Notes under the pieces: generated by a model
Seen by the model: only the letters and a program-made list of their open reading frames with translations
Databases searched by the model: none
What the model was told of the DNA's origin: nothing
Translations under genes and position numbers: made by a program
In this document: positions 15,901-24,533 of the stretch, in pieces
Layout of the letters: each line of letters begins with the position of its first letter
How positions within the stretch are numbered: the first letter of the stretch is position 1
Assembly (NCBI GenBank): GCA_021295965.1
Contig: JAGWBI010000007.1
Span: forward strand, 1-64,000
Source: Dehalococcoidia bacterium
GTDB taxonomy: Bacteria; Chloroflexota; Dehalococcoidia; Lucifugimonadales; UBA3495
Length of the DNA stretch: 64,000 nt
Direction of reading: 5' to 3'

Positions 15901-17691
15901 CTATTCGACCACCCGGATCGACAGGTCGCGCAACTGGGTCGCGTCAACCGAGGAGGGAGCGCCGAAGAGCAGGTCGGAACCACTCTGCGTCTTTGGGAAT
16001 GCGATCACCTCGCGCAATGAATCCGCGCCGGCCAGTATCGCCACGAGCCGGTCGATGCCCGGCGCAATCCCGCCGTGGGGCGGCGCGCCATAGTCGAAGG
16101 CTTCCAGGATGTGACCGAACCTTTCGCTGACCTGGTCCGGCGAGTAGCCCAGGATGCCGAAGATCCGTTCCTGCATCTCCCGTTGGTGAATGCGGATACT
16201 GCCGCTGGCCAGCTCGGAACCGTTGCACACCAGGTCGTAGGCGCGGGATGGGATGGCCGACAGGTCTTCGCCGTTCAGCATCCCCTCGCAGCCTGGCGCC
16301 GGCGCGGTGAAGGGGTGGTGCGTGGAATCCCAACGGCTCGAATCGTCGTTCCACTCGAAAAGGGGGAAATCGGTGACGAACGCGAAGGCCAGCACGTTGG
16401 GGTCGGCCAGCTGCATTTGCTCCGCCAGGTGGTCTCGCATGGCGGCCAGCCATTGGTTGGCTTGCTTGGGCGGGCCGGCCATCAGCACGATCAGGTCGCC
16501 CCGGGATGCGCCGGCGCGTTCAGCCAGGCGGCGTACCCACTCCACCGGCATCCGCAGGCCGGGCGAGAACAGCGTGTCGCGGTCCGCCAAGGTTTCCAAC
16601 GAACCTTCGCCCGTGACCCGCACGTGGCTCATGCCGGCAGCTCCGAACTCCTTGGCCGTGTCCTCCATGCGCCGCATTTCGGAGCCGGTGAGGCCGGCCT
16701 GTCCCGGCACCGCCATGGCCTTGATGATGCCGCCGCGATCCAGGATGCCGTGAAAGACGCGGAACTCGGTTTCGGCGGCCAGGTCGCTGGCGTCTGCCAT
16801 CTCCAGGCCGAAACGCAAGTCCGGCTTGTCGCTGCCGTAACGGGCCATCGCGTCGTCGTAGGACAGGCGAGGGAATGGGGTTTTGACCTTGAACTCAGGG
16901 GTCAGTTCCCGGATCATTCCGGCGTACAACCCTTCAATCAGGCCCAGCACGTCCTCCTCATTCACAAAGCTCATTTCCAAGTCAAGCTGGGTGAACTCGG
17001 GCTGGCGGTCGGCGCGCAGGTCCTCATCCCGGAAACAGCGAGCGATCTGGAAATATTTTTCGACGCCGCTGACCATGAGCAGTTGTTTCAACTGCTGGGG
17101 TGACTGAGGCAGGGCGTAGAAACTGCCCGGCTGCATCCGACTGGGGACCAGGTAGTCGCGTGCCCCTTCCGGCGTGCTCTTGATGAGGATAGGAGTCTCG
17201 ATTTCCAGGAAGTCGTGTCCGTCGAGATAGTCGCGGATGTACTTGACCACCTGGTGGCGCAGGCGCAGATTGTTCTGCATGGCGGGCCGGCGCAAGTCCA
17301 GGTATCGGTAGCGCAGGCGCAGGCTTTCGTCGGCGTCAACATCATCGGTGATGTAGAAAGGCGGGGTGAGGGACTGGTTGAGCACGGTAACGTGCTGCGC
17401 CATCACCTCCACATCGCCGGTGGGCAGCGCCGGGTTCTCCGATCCGGCCGGCCGCCTCCGGACTGTCCCCTCTACCTGGATGCACCATTCGGAACGCAGT
17501 CGCTCCGCTGTTTCGTAGTCTTCGGTGGGGATCTGTTCGGGATTGAAAACCACCTGCACGAAGCCGGACCGGTCTCGCAGGTCAATGAAAATAATCCCGC
17601 CGTGGTCGCGCCGTCGGCTGACCCAGCCGGATAGGGTGGTAGCGGTGCCATCGTGGGCGGCGCGCAGTTCGCCGCAGTCTTGGGTCTTCAG
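15901..17691 (-). CDS. aspS: Aspartyl-tRNA synthetase, bacterial type, with apparent CTG start
   Basis: With the start placed at 17691 the protein has 596 residues, the normal size for bacterial AspRS. It contains the N-terminal OB-fold (LSGWVSRRRDHGGIIFIDLRD), class II motif 2 (FRDEDLRADRQPEFTQLD), the bacterial GAD insertion and motif 3 (GIAPGIDRLVAIL). The first standard start codon in frame (GTG 17559) would remove 44 residues including most of the anticodon-binding OB-fold. The codon at 17691 is CTG, with AGGAG 8 nt upstream, and gives the expected N-terminus MKTQDCGELRA. It is 48 bp after the DUF255 gene on the same strand. Confidence 0.95.
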   Translation of the reverse strand: MKTQDCGELRAAHDGTATTLSGWVSRRRDHGGIIFIDLRDRSGFVQVVFNPEQIPTEDYETAERLRSEWCIQVEGTVRRRPAGSENPALPTGDVEVMAQHVTVLNQSLTPPFYITDDVDADESLRLRYRYLDLRRPAMQNNLRLRHQVVKYIRDYLDGHDFLEIETPILIKSTPEGARDYLVPSRMQPGSFYALPQSPQQLKQLLMVSGVEKYFQIARCFRDEDLRADRQPEFTQLDLEMSFVNEEDVLGLIEGLYAGMIRELTPEFKVKTPFPRLSYDDAMARYGSDKPDLRFGLEMADASDLAAETEFRVFHGILDRGGIIKAMAVPGQAGLTGSEMRRMEDTAKEFGAAGMSHVRVTGEGSLETLADRDTLFSPGLRMPVEWVRRLAERAGASRGDLIVLMAGPPKQANQWLAAMRDHLAEQMQLADPNVLAFAFVTDFPLFEWNDDSSRWDSTHHPFTAPAPGCEGMLNGEDLSAIPSRAYDLVCNGSELASGSIRIHQREMQERIFGILGYSPDQVSERFGHILEAFDYGAPPHGGIAPGIDRLVAILAGADSLREVIAFPKTQSGSDLLFGAPSSVDATQLRDLSIRVVE

Positions 17692-17739
17692 AGGATCAAC
17701 TCCTGGGCATCGGATTATTGGACCATCCGCTGGGTGAAG

Positions 17740-19536
17740 CTATCCCAGCAGATCAAGCACGTTTTGGAATGGGCTTTCCGAGATTGCGCCGCCCTCCTGC
17801 ACCGCTGCTGCAAGCTCCGCAGGGTCGGTTACGGGCGGATAGCAGACGGTATCGAGGCAAACGTGGGCCTGTGCCGGCGCGTCTCCGTGGGACGCTTCGG
17901 CGAGCTTGATCAGCAGATGAGGATCGGACAACGAAAGCGCGGCGGCCAGCATGGCGTCGGTATCGGCCCGGCCCGGCGGTCCTTCCACGGTAACCTCAAC
18001 CACCGGGTTCAGGAATTGGTCCACCGCCACGGCGTAATCGGCGGCCAGTTCGCCATAGTCACGGTTGGCGTCCACGTAGGCGCTGAGGGCGTGGTGGGCC
18101 ACCTGCCGGTAGCGTGGCTCCAGCGTGGCATGGTGCAGGCGCATCATGCCCACGGCGGCGGATACGCTCTCCGCCAGCGGCTTCTCCCGCGCTCGCAGGT
18201 AGCCCAGGCGTTCCGGTGTGTCCTCGATGTCCCAGAACCCGCCGTTCGGGCCGTCCAGGAACCGTTCCAGCAGCACGTCGGCGGCGCTCTGGGCGGCGGT
18301 CAGATAGCGTTCTCCGCCAACGGACACCGCGTCATAACCATCCAGCGCCGCCATCAGAAAGCGGGTCCAGTCAACCAGTAGATCCCCTTCGACCTGGGGC
18401 ATGGGGTCGGCGTCGGTGTACGTGTGCGGCAGCCGGGTGTCCTCGGCCATTGCCACCAAGCGATCCAGGAGCGAAACGGCGATTCCAGTGAGTTCGGGCC
18501 GGCCCAGGCGCCAAGCCGCTGAGAAGAACAGGGAAACCGCCTGAGCGGTGATGGATACATAGCAGAATGGGTCAACGGCTGGCGCCGACAGCTGCGCTCG
18601 CATCGGGGCGGATTGGCCGTAGTATTCGGAGTGCGCCCCCTGGCTGCCGCGCACGCCGCCGGCTGCCGGGTCGTAAAGCGAGCCGCACAGATAATCGACG
18701 GTTTTGCCGGCGAGGCGAGCGTAGTCGGGCCGCTCCAGCACCACGCCGGCTTCCAGCAGGACTCCGGCCAGAGCGATGTTGTCCTCTGCCATCTTTTCGT
18801 ACTGTGGCTGCGTCCAGTTCGCGCCGGCCACGAAGCGGAAAAATCCGCCGTCAACGTCGTCGTGTAACCCGCCGCCGGTGATAGCGTCGAGGCTTTTCTC
18901 CAGCATGATGCGGAAAAACGCCTCACCGTTGGTCCGATAACGGTGCAGGAGCAGGCGAAGCATCGGCGCCGAGGGGAACTTGGGCTCGATGCCGAAGCCG
19001 CCGTTGATGGGGTCATAGGTTCCGGCGACCCGGCGGGTGATGGCGTCAACCACCGCGGCGTCCGGCTCCCGGCCGGCGGCGACGCGGCCGGCGTGTTCCC
19101 GACGCTGCCGCAGGATGTCGTTGGCCTGCTCGTACAGCTCCGGCTTGCGCTCGGCGTAGGCGCGGCGCACCTCGTCCAGCATGGCCAGGAACTGGTCCGG
19201 TGGCAGGTAGGTTGCGCCGGCGATGTAGCCGCCGTGGGGCGTCAGGAAGGAAGTGGTGGGCCAACCGCCCACGTTATAGCGGGCGTTGATGTCGGGCCGG
19301 TGGTCGGTGTCAACGCGGATGGGCGTGAAGTGCTCGTTGACGAAACGCGCCACCTGGGGATCGGAATATGTGCCGCGCGCCATCTCGTGGCACCAGTTGC
19401 ACCAGACGCCGTTGATGGATAGCAGGATCGGACGATCGTGCTGCTGGGCGTCGGCGAAAGCGGCAGCGCCCCAGGGCTGCCAGGCGACCGCGTCAGCGGT
19501 CGTCGTAAGTGTTGGTTCGCCGGATGTAGTGCTCAC
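17740..19536 (-). CDS. DUF255 thioredoxin-domain protein (YyaL/SSP411 family)
   Basis: A 598-residue protein with an N-terminal thioredoxin-like domain carrying the CNWC motif (Cys46, Cys49 in VWCNWCHEM), then a long six-hairpin alpha/alpha barrel-like region with GGGLHDDVDGGFFRF and QPQYEKMAEDN. This is the bacterial YyaL family, of uncertain biochemical role. GTG 19536 is chosen because it has AAGGA about 9 nt upstream. It probably shares a transcript with aspS. The DNA just upstream of the start leads into the inserted element at 19641. Confidence 0.9.
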   Translation of the reverse strand: MSTTSGEPTLTTTADAVAWQPWGAAAFADAQQHDRPILLSINGVWCNWCHEMARGTYSDPQVARFVNEHFTPIRVDTDHRPDINARYNVGGWPTTSFLTPHGGYIAGATYLPPDQFLAMLDEVRRAYAERKPELYEQANDILRQRREHAGRVAAGREPDAAVVDAITRRVAGTYDPINGGFGIEPKFPSAPMLRLLLHRYRTNGEAFFRIMLEKSLDAITGGGLHDDVDGGFFRFVAGANWTQPQYEKMAEDNIALAGVLLEAGVVLERPDYARLAGKTVDYLCGSLYDPAAGGVRGSQGAHSEYYGQSAPMRAQLSAPAVDPFCYVSITAQAVSLFFSAAWRLGRPELTGIAVSLLDRLVAMAEDTRLPHTYTDADPMPQVEGDLLVDWTRFLMAALDGYDAVSVGGERYLTAAQSAADVLLERFLDGPNGGFWDIEDTPERLGYLRAREKPLAESVSAAVGMMRLHHATLEPRYRQVAHHALSAYVDANRDYGELAADYAVAVDQFLNPVVEVTVEGPPGRADTDAMLAAALSLSDPHLLIKLAEASHGDAPAQAHVCLDTVCYPPVTDPAELAAAVQEGGAISESPFQNVLDLLG

Positions 19537-19640
19537 TACCCGCGTCCTTGCAACATTCCCGGCGAACGATCGGCCGGTGATATGAACGCTATCAACGTTA
19601 GCACAGGCACCCGGTATTGGCAATTTGACTGTCTGTCAAC

Positions 19641-19775
19641 GGTAGCGTTCCGATTTAGGTGGTGTGGTAGCTGATACGTCACTCCGGGGAAAGCCGGAGT
19701 CCAGAAAACGCTACTGGATTCCGGCGAAAGCCGGAATGACGAGAAAAGTTAGGCCACCTAAATTGCAACGCTACC
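19641..19775. mobile_element. MITE-like element with 22-bp inverted ends and 10-bp target duplication
   Basis: The ends are 22-bp inverted repeats matching at 20 positions (left begins GGTAGCGTT, right ends AACGCTACC; both carry ATTTAGGTGG or its complement). The 10-mer GTCTGTCAAC flanks both sides (19631-19640 and 19776-19785) as a perfect direct repeat. Inside lies the common hairpin pair of the CGTCA-TCC family (19678-19743). It has no coding capacity. It sits between the DUF255 start and the end of the ABC permease gene. Confidence 0.88.
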
Positions 19776-19787
19776 GTCTGTCAACCG

Positions 19788-20849
19788 TCACCTGGCCCGC
19801 GGGTTGAACGCGTCGTTCACGGCGTCGCCCAGGATGTTGAAGCAAAAGAACAGCACCGTAACCGTGCCAATGGGATAGAGGAGCAGGTACGGTTCATTTC
19901 GGAGCACCTGGATGCTGCCGTTCTCGAACATCATGCGGCCCAGGCTGGGTACCGGCGGTTGCACGCCGATGCCGATCCAACTGAGCACCAACTCCGCGCC
20001 CGCGACCCCGGCCAGTCCAGCCGATATGGACACAATCAGAGGGCTGAGAATGTTGGGCAGGACGTGTCGGAACAGGATGCGCCAGATGGATGCGCCGGCC
20101 ACTAGTGCAGCCTCCGTGTACTGGCTCTCCCGTGCCTGCAATACCTGCCCGCGCACCAACCGAGCCATACCGAACCACCCGAAGATGGACAGGGCCACCG
20201 AGATAATCGCGTAGTCCAGGATGCCCAGCCGGATTATCCAGTCTATGCCCGTGGCATCTTCAAATCCCCGCACCACGCCAAGGAGCCGCGGCTTCAACGC
20301 GGCGACGAAGATGAGTATCAAAATAATGTCAGGGAAGGACGAAGTCACCTCCCCGGTGCGCATGATGATCGAATCGACCCACCGCCCCATGTAGCCGCTG
20401 AGCAAACCCAACACGACGCCCAACACCAGCGTCCCTCCCATCAGTGACGTGATGGTGATGATGACGGTCGTGCGCAGTCCGTAGATGACGCGGGTCATCA
20501 TATCCCGGCCCAGCCGGTCGGTGCCGAACGGATGCGCCAGGGATGGCGAGGCGCGGCTTTGGGACAGATCCTGGGCCGTGTATTCGTAGGGGGTGATCAG
20601 CGGGGACAGCAACGATCCGCCGTACATCATGATAATCAGGGACAGGCAGAGTATCGCCAACTTCTTGCGGGCCAGGCGGCGCACGGAAAGGCCCCAATAG
20701 CTATGTCCGCGGGCCGGCCTCTCGTCCAACTCCAGCAGTTGGCCGGCGGGCAGTTCGTTTTCCGACCAGTCCGTCCGTTGCCCGTCGGCGTCGAGATTTT
20801 GGGCGTGGCCGTGCTCGCGAGTGTGCGGTCCGGAGCGGTCAGGCAACAT
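19788..20849 (-). CDS. Peptide/nickel-type ABC transporter permease (OppC/DppC-like)
   Basis: A 353-residue inner-membrane permease. A hydrophilic N-terminal tail of about 65 residues precedes the first membrane helix (LAILCLSLIIMMYGGSLL). The OppC N-terminal motif HPFGTDRLGRDMMTR and the EAA loop (EAALVAGASIWRILFRHVLP) that docks the ATPase are both present. It overlaps the upstream permease gene by 11 bp. With the other permease and the binding lipoprotein it forms an importer for peptides or similar solutes; the ATPases are not in this operon. Confidence 0.93.
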   Translation of the reverse strand: MLPDRSGPHTREHGHAQNLDADGQRTDWSENELPAGQLLELDERPARGHSYWGLSVRRLARKKLAILCLSLIIMMYGGSLLSPLITPYEYTAQDLSQSRASPSLAHPFGTDRLGRDMMTRVIYGLRTTVIITITSLMGGTLVLGVVLGLLSGYMGRWVDSIIMRTGEVTSSFPDIILILIFVAALKPRLLGVVRGFEDATGIDWIIRLGILDYAIISVALSIFGWFGMARLVRGQVLQARESQYTEAALVAGASIWRILFRHVLPNILSPLIVSISAGLAGVAGAELVLSWIGIGVQPPVPSLGRMMFENGSIQVLRNEPYLLLYPIGTVTVLFFCFNILGDAVNDAFNPRAR

Positions 20850-21786
20850 TGCCAGCCCCCAGCCGAATCCGTGGATCCAGCAGTGGATACATCAGGTCAA
20901 CTATCAAATTGGCGAGCATGAACAGCGTGGTGGAGATGATGGCAAAGGCCATGAGCACCGGGTAATCCCGGGCGAACAGGGAGTTGATGGTGAAAAAGCC
21001 CACGCCGGGGATGCCGAAGTAGATCTCTACGATGAACGTGCCGCCAGCCAAGCCGGCTATCGTGAACCCGAAACTGGTCGCCACGGGGATCATGGCGTTG
21101 CGCAGGATGTGACGCCAGCGCACCATGTTCTCTCCCAATCCCTTGGCTCGCGCGGTGCGGATGTAGTCCTGCCCCAGCACGTCAAGAACGCTAGCCCGTA
21201 CCAGCCGTACCACTATGGCGATGCCCGGTACGCCCATTACCACTGCCGGCATGACTATGGTGGGCGAGAAAAATCCGTCCCATCCGCTGGTGGGCAGGAT
21301 GTCCAGATACAGCGCAAACACCAGCAACAAGACGGGGGCCGTGATGAAAACCGGCAGCGACTGAAAGGCCAGAGCGATTGCCACCACCACGTTGTCTACG
21401 CCGGTACCCTGCCGTAAGCCGGCAAACAGTCCAACGGGAATGCCTATGCCCAAGGTGATGATGATGGCGGCGACGTTCAACTGGAATGAAACCGGAATGC
21501 GCTTGGCTAGCAACTCACCGACTGACTTTCCTCGGAATTGGTAGCTCTCACCGAAATCCAGCCGCGTCACAACGCCCTCAACGTAACGGACGTATTGCAC
21601 AATCAGCGGGTCGTCCAGCCCTAACTGCTGACGCAGACGTTGGCGCACCTCTTCGTTTTGGTGTTCTCCCAACCATACCTGAACTGGGTCACCCGGCCCC
21701 AGCCGGAGCAGAGCGAACGTGATGAAGGTGACGATGAAGAGCAGGAACGGCAGCCAAAGCAGCCGGCGCGCCGCGTAGGTTCCCAT
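20839..21786 (-). CDS. Peptide/nickel-type ABC transporter permease (OppB/DppB-like)
   Basis: A 315-residue permease with six predicted membrane helices, beginning MGTYAARRLLWLPFLLF. The OppB-type periplasmic block GPGDPVQVWLGEH and LGLDDPLIVQYVRYV precede the core; the EAA-like loop YIRTARAKGLGENMVRWRHI lies near residue 210. It is the second gene of the operon, 73 bp after the binding protein and overlapping oppC. The spacer contains a 28-bp perfect palindrome. Confidence 0.93.
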   Translation of the reverse strand: MGTYAARRLLWLPFLLFIVTFITFALLRLGPGDPVQVWLGEHQNEEVRQRLRQQLGLDDPLIVQYVRYVEGVVTRLDFGESYQFRGKSVGELLAKRIPVSFQLNVAAIIITLGIGIPVGLFAGLRQGTGVDNVVVAIALAFQSLPVFITAPVLLLVFALYLDILPTSGWDGFFSPTIVMPAVVMGVPGIAIVVRLVRASVLDVLGQDYIRTARAKGLGENMVRWRHILRNAMIPVATSFGFTIAGLAGGTFIVEIYFGIPGVGFFTINSLFARDYPVLMAFAIISTTLFMLANLIVDLMYPLLDPRIRLGAGNVA

Positions 21787-21812
21787 TTGTAGCCGTCAGT
21801 CCTGTGCAGTCT

Positions 21813-21840
21813 GTAGGGGCGAATAATTATTCGCCCCTAC
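21813..21840. repeat. Perfect 28-bp palindrome (GTAGGGGCG family)
   Basis: GTAGGGGCGAATAA is followed directly by its exact reverse complement, between the genes for the binding protein and the first permease. Relatives lie at 40772-40800 and 46980-47006. In the operon mRNA it would form a strong hairpin and could set different levels of binding protein and permease. Confidence 0.8.
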
Positions 21841-21859
21841 ACCGTAACCGCTGTCGTTT

Positions 21860-23683
21860 CTACTGGTTGAAGTACACGTAGCGGTACTTGGGAATGCTCA
21901 TCTGCGTCAGGAAGTAGTCGGAGACTTCCGGCTTGATGAGGGCCCAGCCTTCACCGCTGAACCAGGTCCACACCCAGGGGGCGTCGTCCAGGATCATCTG
22001 TTCAATCTGGTTATAAAGCTGGAAGCGCCTCTCGCGATCCCGTTCCACCCGGGCTTCTTCCAGCAGCCGGTCAACCTCGGGGTTGCTGTAATTGGTGTGA
22101 TTGGCGTCGTGTTCGGAGTGGAACAACAGGTCCAGGAAGTTCTCCGGGTCGGGATAGTCGGCAATCCAGCCCAGGGAGAACATCTGGTACTTCTCCTCCT
22201 CCACGTCCTGCAGGAAAGTGGCCCACTCGGTCTGCTGGATGTCAACCTCGATGCCCAATTCCTGGCGCCACTGCTCCAGTATAACCTCCAGATACGTCGG
22301 TATCGCAGCGCCGAAACTGCCGGAGATGGTCAGTGTGATGCGGGGAAAGTCGTCCGACGCCAGGGCGCTGGCGTAGGTCGAACTCTGCATGAGCTCCCGT
22401 GCCAGATCAGGATTGTACTCATAGCTGCGCAGGCTCGTCGTGTAGGATGGGAATCCGGGCGGTATCACGCCCCGAGCCGGCGACACTCGCCCGTCGAGCA
22501 CGTTGTCGGCAATGCTCTGCAAGTCGATGGCATAGTTCATCGCCTGGCGGATTTTGGGGTCGTCAAAAGGCGGCTCTGCCACGTTCAGGCCGATGTAGAA
22601 AACGTCAAAGTCCTGGGCCGACCGATGCAGTTGCGGATTGAGCGGATCGCTGGGCTCCAGCAGCCGGGGCAGGTCGTCAAGGCCCACTCCGGTCAGGTGG
22701 ATCTCGTCGTTCTCGTACATGATCATCGCCGATCCGCCGCTCAGGATCATCTGGACGCTTTCAATGTGGGCCGGGCCGAGGTGGTAGTTTTCGTTGCGTT
22801 CCAGGACGATCAGTTCGCCGATCTCGTAAGTTTCCAGCTTGAACGGACCGGTGCCGTTGGGCGCATCCAACCAGTCTTCGTTGTTCTCAACCTGCTCCTG
22901 GTCAATCACGAACGCGGTGGGATAGGTCAGCTTGGCCAGGAAGTAGGATTTGGGAGCATCGATGGTTAACTCGATGGTTCTGTCATCGATGACACGAGCG
23001 CCCCTCACCTCGCTGGCGTTGCCGAGTAGCTTGTCATCCACGCCAACGATGTCGCCCAGATAGTCCTGAACCCGTGCGGAGAGGGTTTCCGGATCGGAGG
23101 CGCGCTCAATGGACCATTTCACGTCGTGGGCGGTCACCGGCCTGCCGTCGTGGAATTGAGCATTTTCGCGCAGGACGAAGGTGTACACCATGCCGTCCTC
23201 GCTGACGGAGCAGCTCTCCGCAAGGTCCAGCACCGGCTGGTAGTCCAGGCTCAACGTGACCAGTCCGCCGAAGACCTCGTTGATGATCACGCTGGACGTA
23301 ACGTCGCCGGCCAGATGGGGGTCCAGCGTGGGAGGGTCGGCAAAGAGCCTAACCAGCGTGCCACCCTGGGTCGGCCGGTTGTCAAAGGTGAGGTCGGCGG
23401 ATGGCGCGCAGCTGTCGGCGGGAGTGACCGCCGGCATGGCCGCTACGGTTGTAACCGACGCCGGGGCGCCGGCGGCGACCGCTGCCGCGGTGGGTTCCGG
23501 GGCAGTCGCAGCCTGGGCGGGAGGGGCCGCGGTGGGAGCTTCGGCGGCGGCCGCCGGAACCGCAGTGGCGGCGGGGGCCGCCGGTTCCGCAGCGGGGGTT
23601 TCACTGCCGCCGCAGGCTACCACCGCGATGGCTGCCACCAGCGCCGCTACCATGACAAGTATGCTCAGGGTTTTGCGGGTCAT
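21860..23683 (-). CDS. Extracellular solute-binding lipoprotein, family 5 (DppA/OppA-like)
   Basis: A 607-residue secreted protein. The signal peptide ends in a lipobox (AIAVVACGG), so Cys is the lipidated first residue. An Ala/Pro-rich linker of about 80 residues follows, then a family 5 domain (TFDNRPTQGGTLVRLFADPPTLDP; AHDVKWSIERASDP; DDPKIRQAMNYAID). It captures oligopeptides or other solutes for the two permeases downstream. It is the first gene of the operon; promoter signals must lie in the 222 bp up to the tRNA gene. Confidence 0.94.
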   Translation of the reverse strand: MTRKTLSILVMVAALVAAIAVVACGGSETPAAEPAAPAATAVPAAAAEAPTAAPPAQAATAPEPTAAAVAAGAPASVTTVAAMPAVTPADSCAPSADLTFDNRPTQGGTLVRLFADPPTLDPHLAGDVTSSVIINEVFGGLVTLSLDYQPVLDLAESCSVSEDGMVYTFVLRENAQFHDGRPVTAHDVKWSIERASDPETLSARVQDYLGDIVGVDDKLLGNASEVRGARVIDDRTIELTIDAPKSYFLAKLTYPTAFVIDQEQVENNEDWLDAPNGTGPFKLETYEIGELIVLERNENYHLGPAHIESVQMILSGGSAMIMYENDEIHLTGVGLDDLPRLLEPSDPLNPQLHRSAQDFDVFYIGLNVAEPPFDDPKIRQAMNYAIDLQSIADNVLDGRVSPARGVIPPGFPSYTTSLRSYEYNPDLARELMQSSTYASALASDDFPRITLTISGSFGAAIPTYLEVILEQWRQELGIEVDIQQTEWATFLQDVEEEKYQMFSLGWIADYPDPENFLDLLFHSEHDANHTNYSNPEVDRLLEEARVERDRERRFQLYNQIEQMILDDAPWVWTWFSGEGWALIKPEVSDYFLTQMSIPKYRYVYFNQ

Positions 23684-23905
23684 ATTTCCTCCGAATCAGT
23701 ACTCAGGATAAAAGGCAATACGAGATGCTGACCGGAATCAGTTTTCTGATATCCAAACGCCGGATCAAAAACAGTAACGCCGCAAAGGATTGTATCCAAT
23801 CGCAGGTGAGCGTTCAATTCCGTTGCGCCCAGAGTATTGTCCAAATTGATGGGATATGCTAACCTTCAAAGGCACGTCCGGCACCATACGCTGGAACAGC
23901 GTCGC

Positions 23906-23983
23906 GGCGAGCATAGCCAAGTGGCCTAAGGCGCCTGTCTGTGGCACAGGAGATCACGGGTTCGAATCCCGTTGCTCGCCCCA
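23906..23983 (+). tRNA. trnH: tRNA-His (GTG), with G-1 and encoded CCA
   Basis: The sequence folds as a cloverleaf: acceptor strands GCGAGCA and TGCTCGC, extra G at -1 opposite C73, anticodon arm CCTGT-CTGTGGC-ACAGG with anticodon GTG, and T arm ACGGG-TTCGAAT-CCCGT. The additional 5' G paired with C73 is the histidine identity element. The terminal CCA is encoded. Confidence 0.95.
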
Positions 23984-24012
23984 TCTCCTTGATCGATACA
24001 TTCAAGGGAACT

Positions 24013-24088
24013 GCGCCTGTAGCTCAATGGACAGAGCACTGGGCTTCGGACCCAGGGGTTGCGGGTTCGAGTCCTGCCAGGCGCGCCA
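24013..24088 (+). tRNA. trnR: tRNA-Arg (TCG), with encoded CCA
   Basis: Acceptor strands GCGCCTG and CAGGCGC, D arm GCTC/GAGC, anticodon arm CTGGG-CTTCGGA-CCCAG with anticodon TCG, T arm GCGGG-TTCGAGT-CCTGC (one G-U pair), discriminator G and encoded CCA. It reads CGA and probably other CGN codons. It lies 29 bp after tRNA-His, likely on one transcript. Confidence 0.94.
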
Positions 24089-24126
24089 CCGGAAAACCGA
24101 TCAGCGGAGCAGTGTAGGCAGTGTCA

Positions 24127-24501
24127 ATGTTCAGGGTATCCATAGGCGTCGGCAATCTGGATGGTGGCGATTTGGCACCCGTCCAAGCTGCTGTCGATAC
24201 CGGTGCGGCCCACTCCATGTTGCCTGAATCATTGATGACCCAGCTCCGCATTGAACCTCGGCAGAGGTTAGGCTTCATCCTGGCCGACGGCAGCCGGGTG
24301 CAGTACGGCTACGGCTATGCCCGATTCAGCATCGGCGGAAATGAGGGCCCCTGTCCCGTCATCTTCGGGCCGGATGACAATTATCTGCTGGGGGCATCCA
24401 CGCTGGAGGCCTTCAATCTGCTGGTTGATCCCGCCGGGGAACAGCTGCTACCCGCTGAATGGCTCTCTCTGGGCTGGGGCGGCCCGTTGCCACCCCGGTG
24501 A
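24127..24501 (+). CDS. Retropepsin-like (clan AA) aspartic protease-fold protein
   Basis: A 124-residue protein with one AVDTGAAHSMLPESL block, the Asp-Thr-Gly active-site loop of single-domain retropepsin-like proteases, and a C-terminal FGPDDNYLLGASTLEAF corresponding to the conserved second hydrophobic-Gly element. Such proteins act as homodimers, each giving one catalytic Asp. ATG 24127 is chosen over GTG 24121. It begins 38 bp after tRNA-Arg. Similar proteins are at 32241 and 60603. Substrates are unknown. Confidence 0.82.
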   Translation: MFRVSIGVGNLDGGDLAPVQAAVDTGAAHSMLPESLMTQLRIEPRQRLGFILADGSRVQYGYGYARFSIGGNEGPCPVIFGPDDNYLLGASTLEAFNLLVDPAGEQLLPAEWLSLGWGGPLPPR

Positions 24502-24533
24502 AGGCTGCGTGCTGCTTCTCGTGTATCCCGGCG

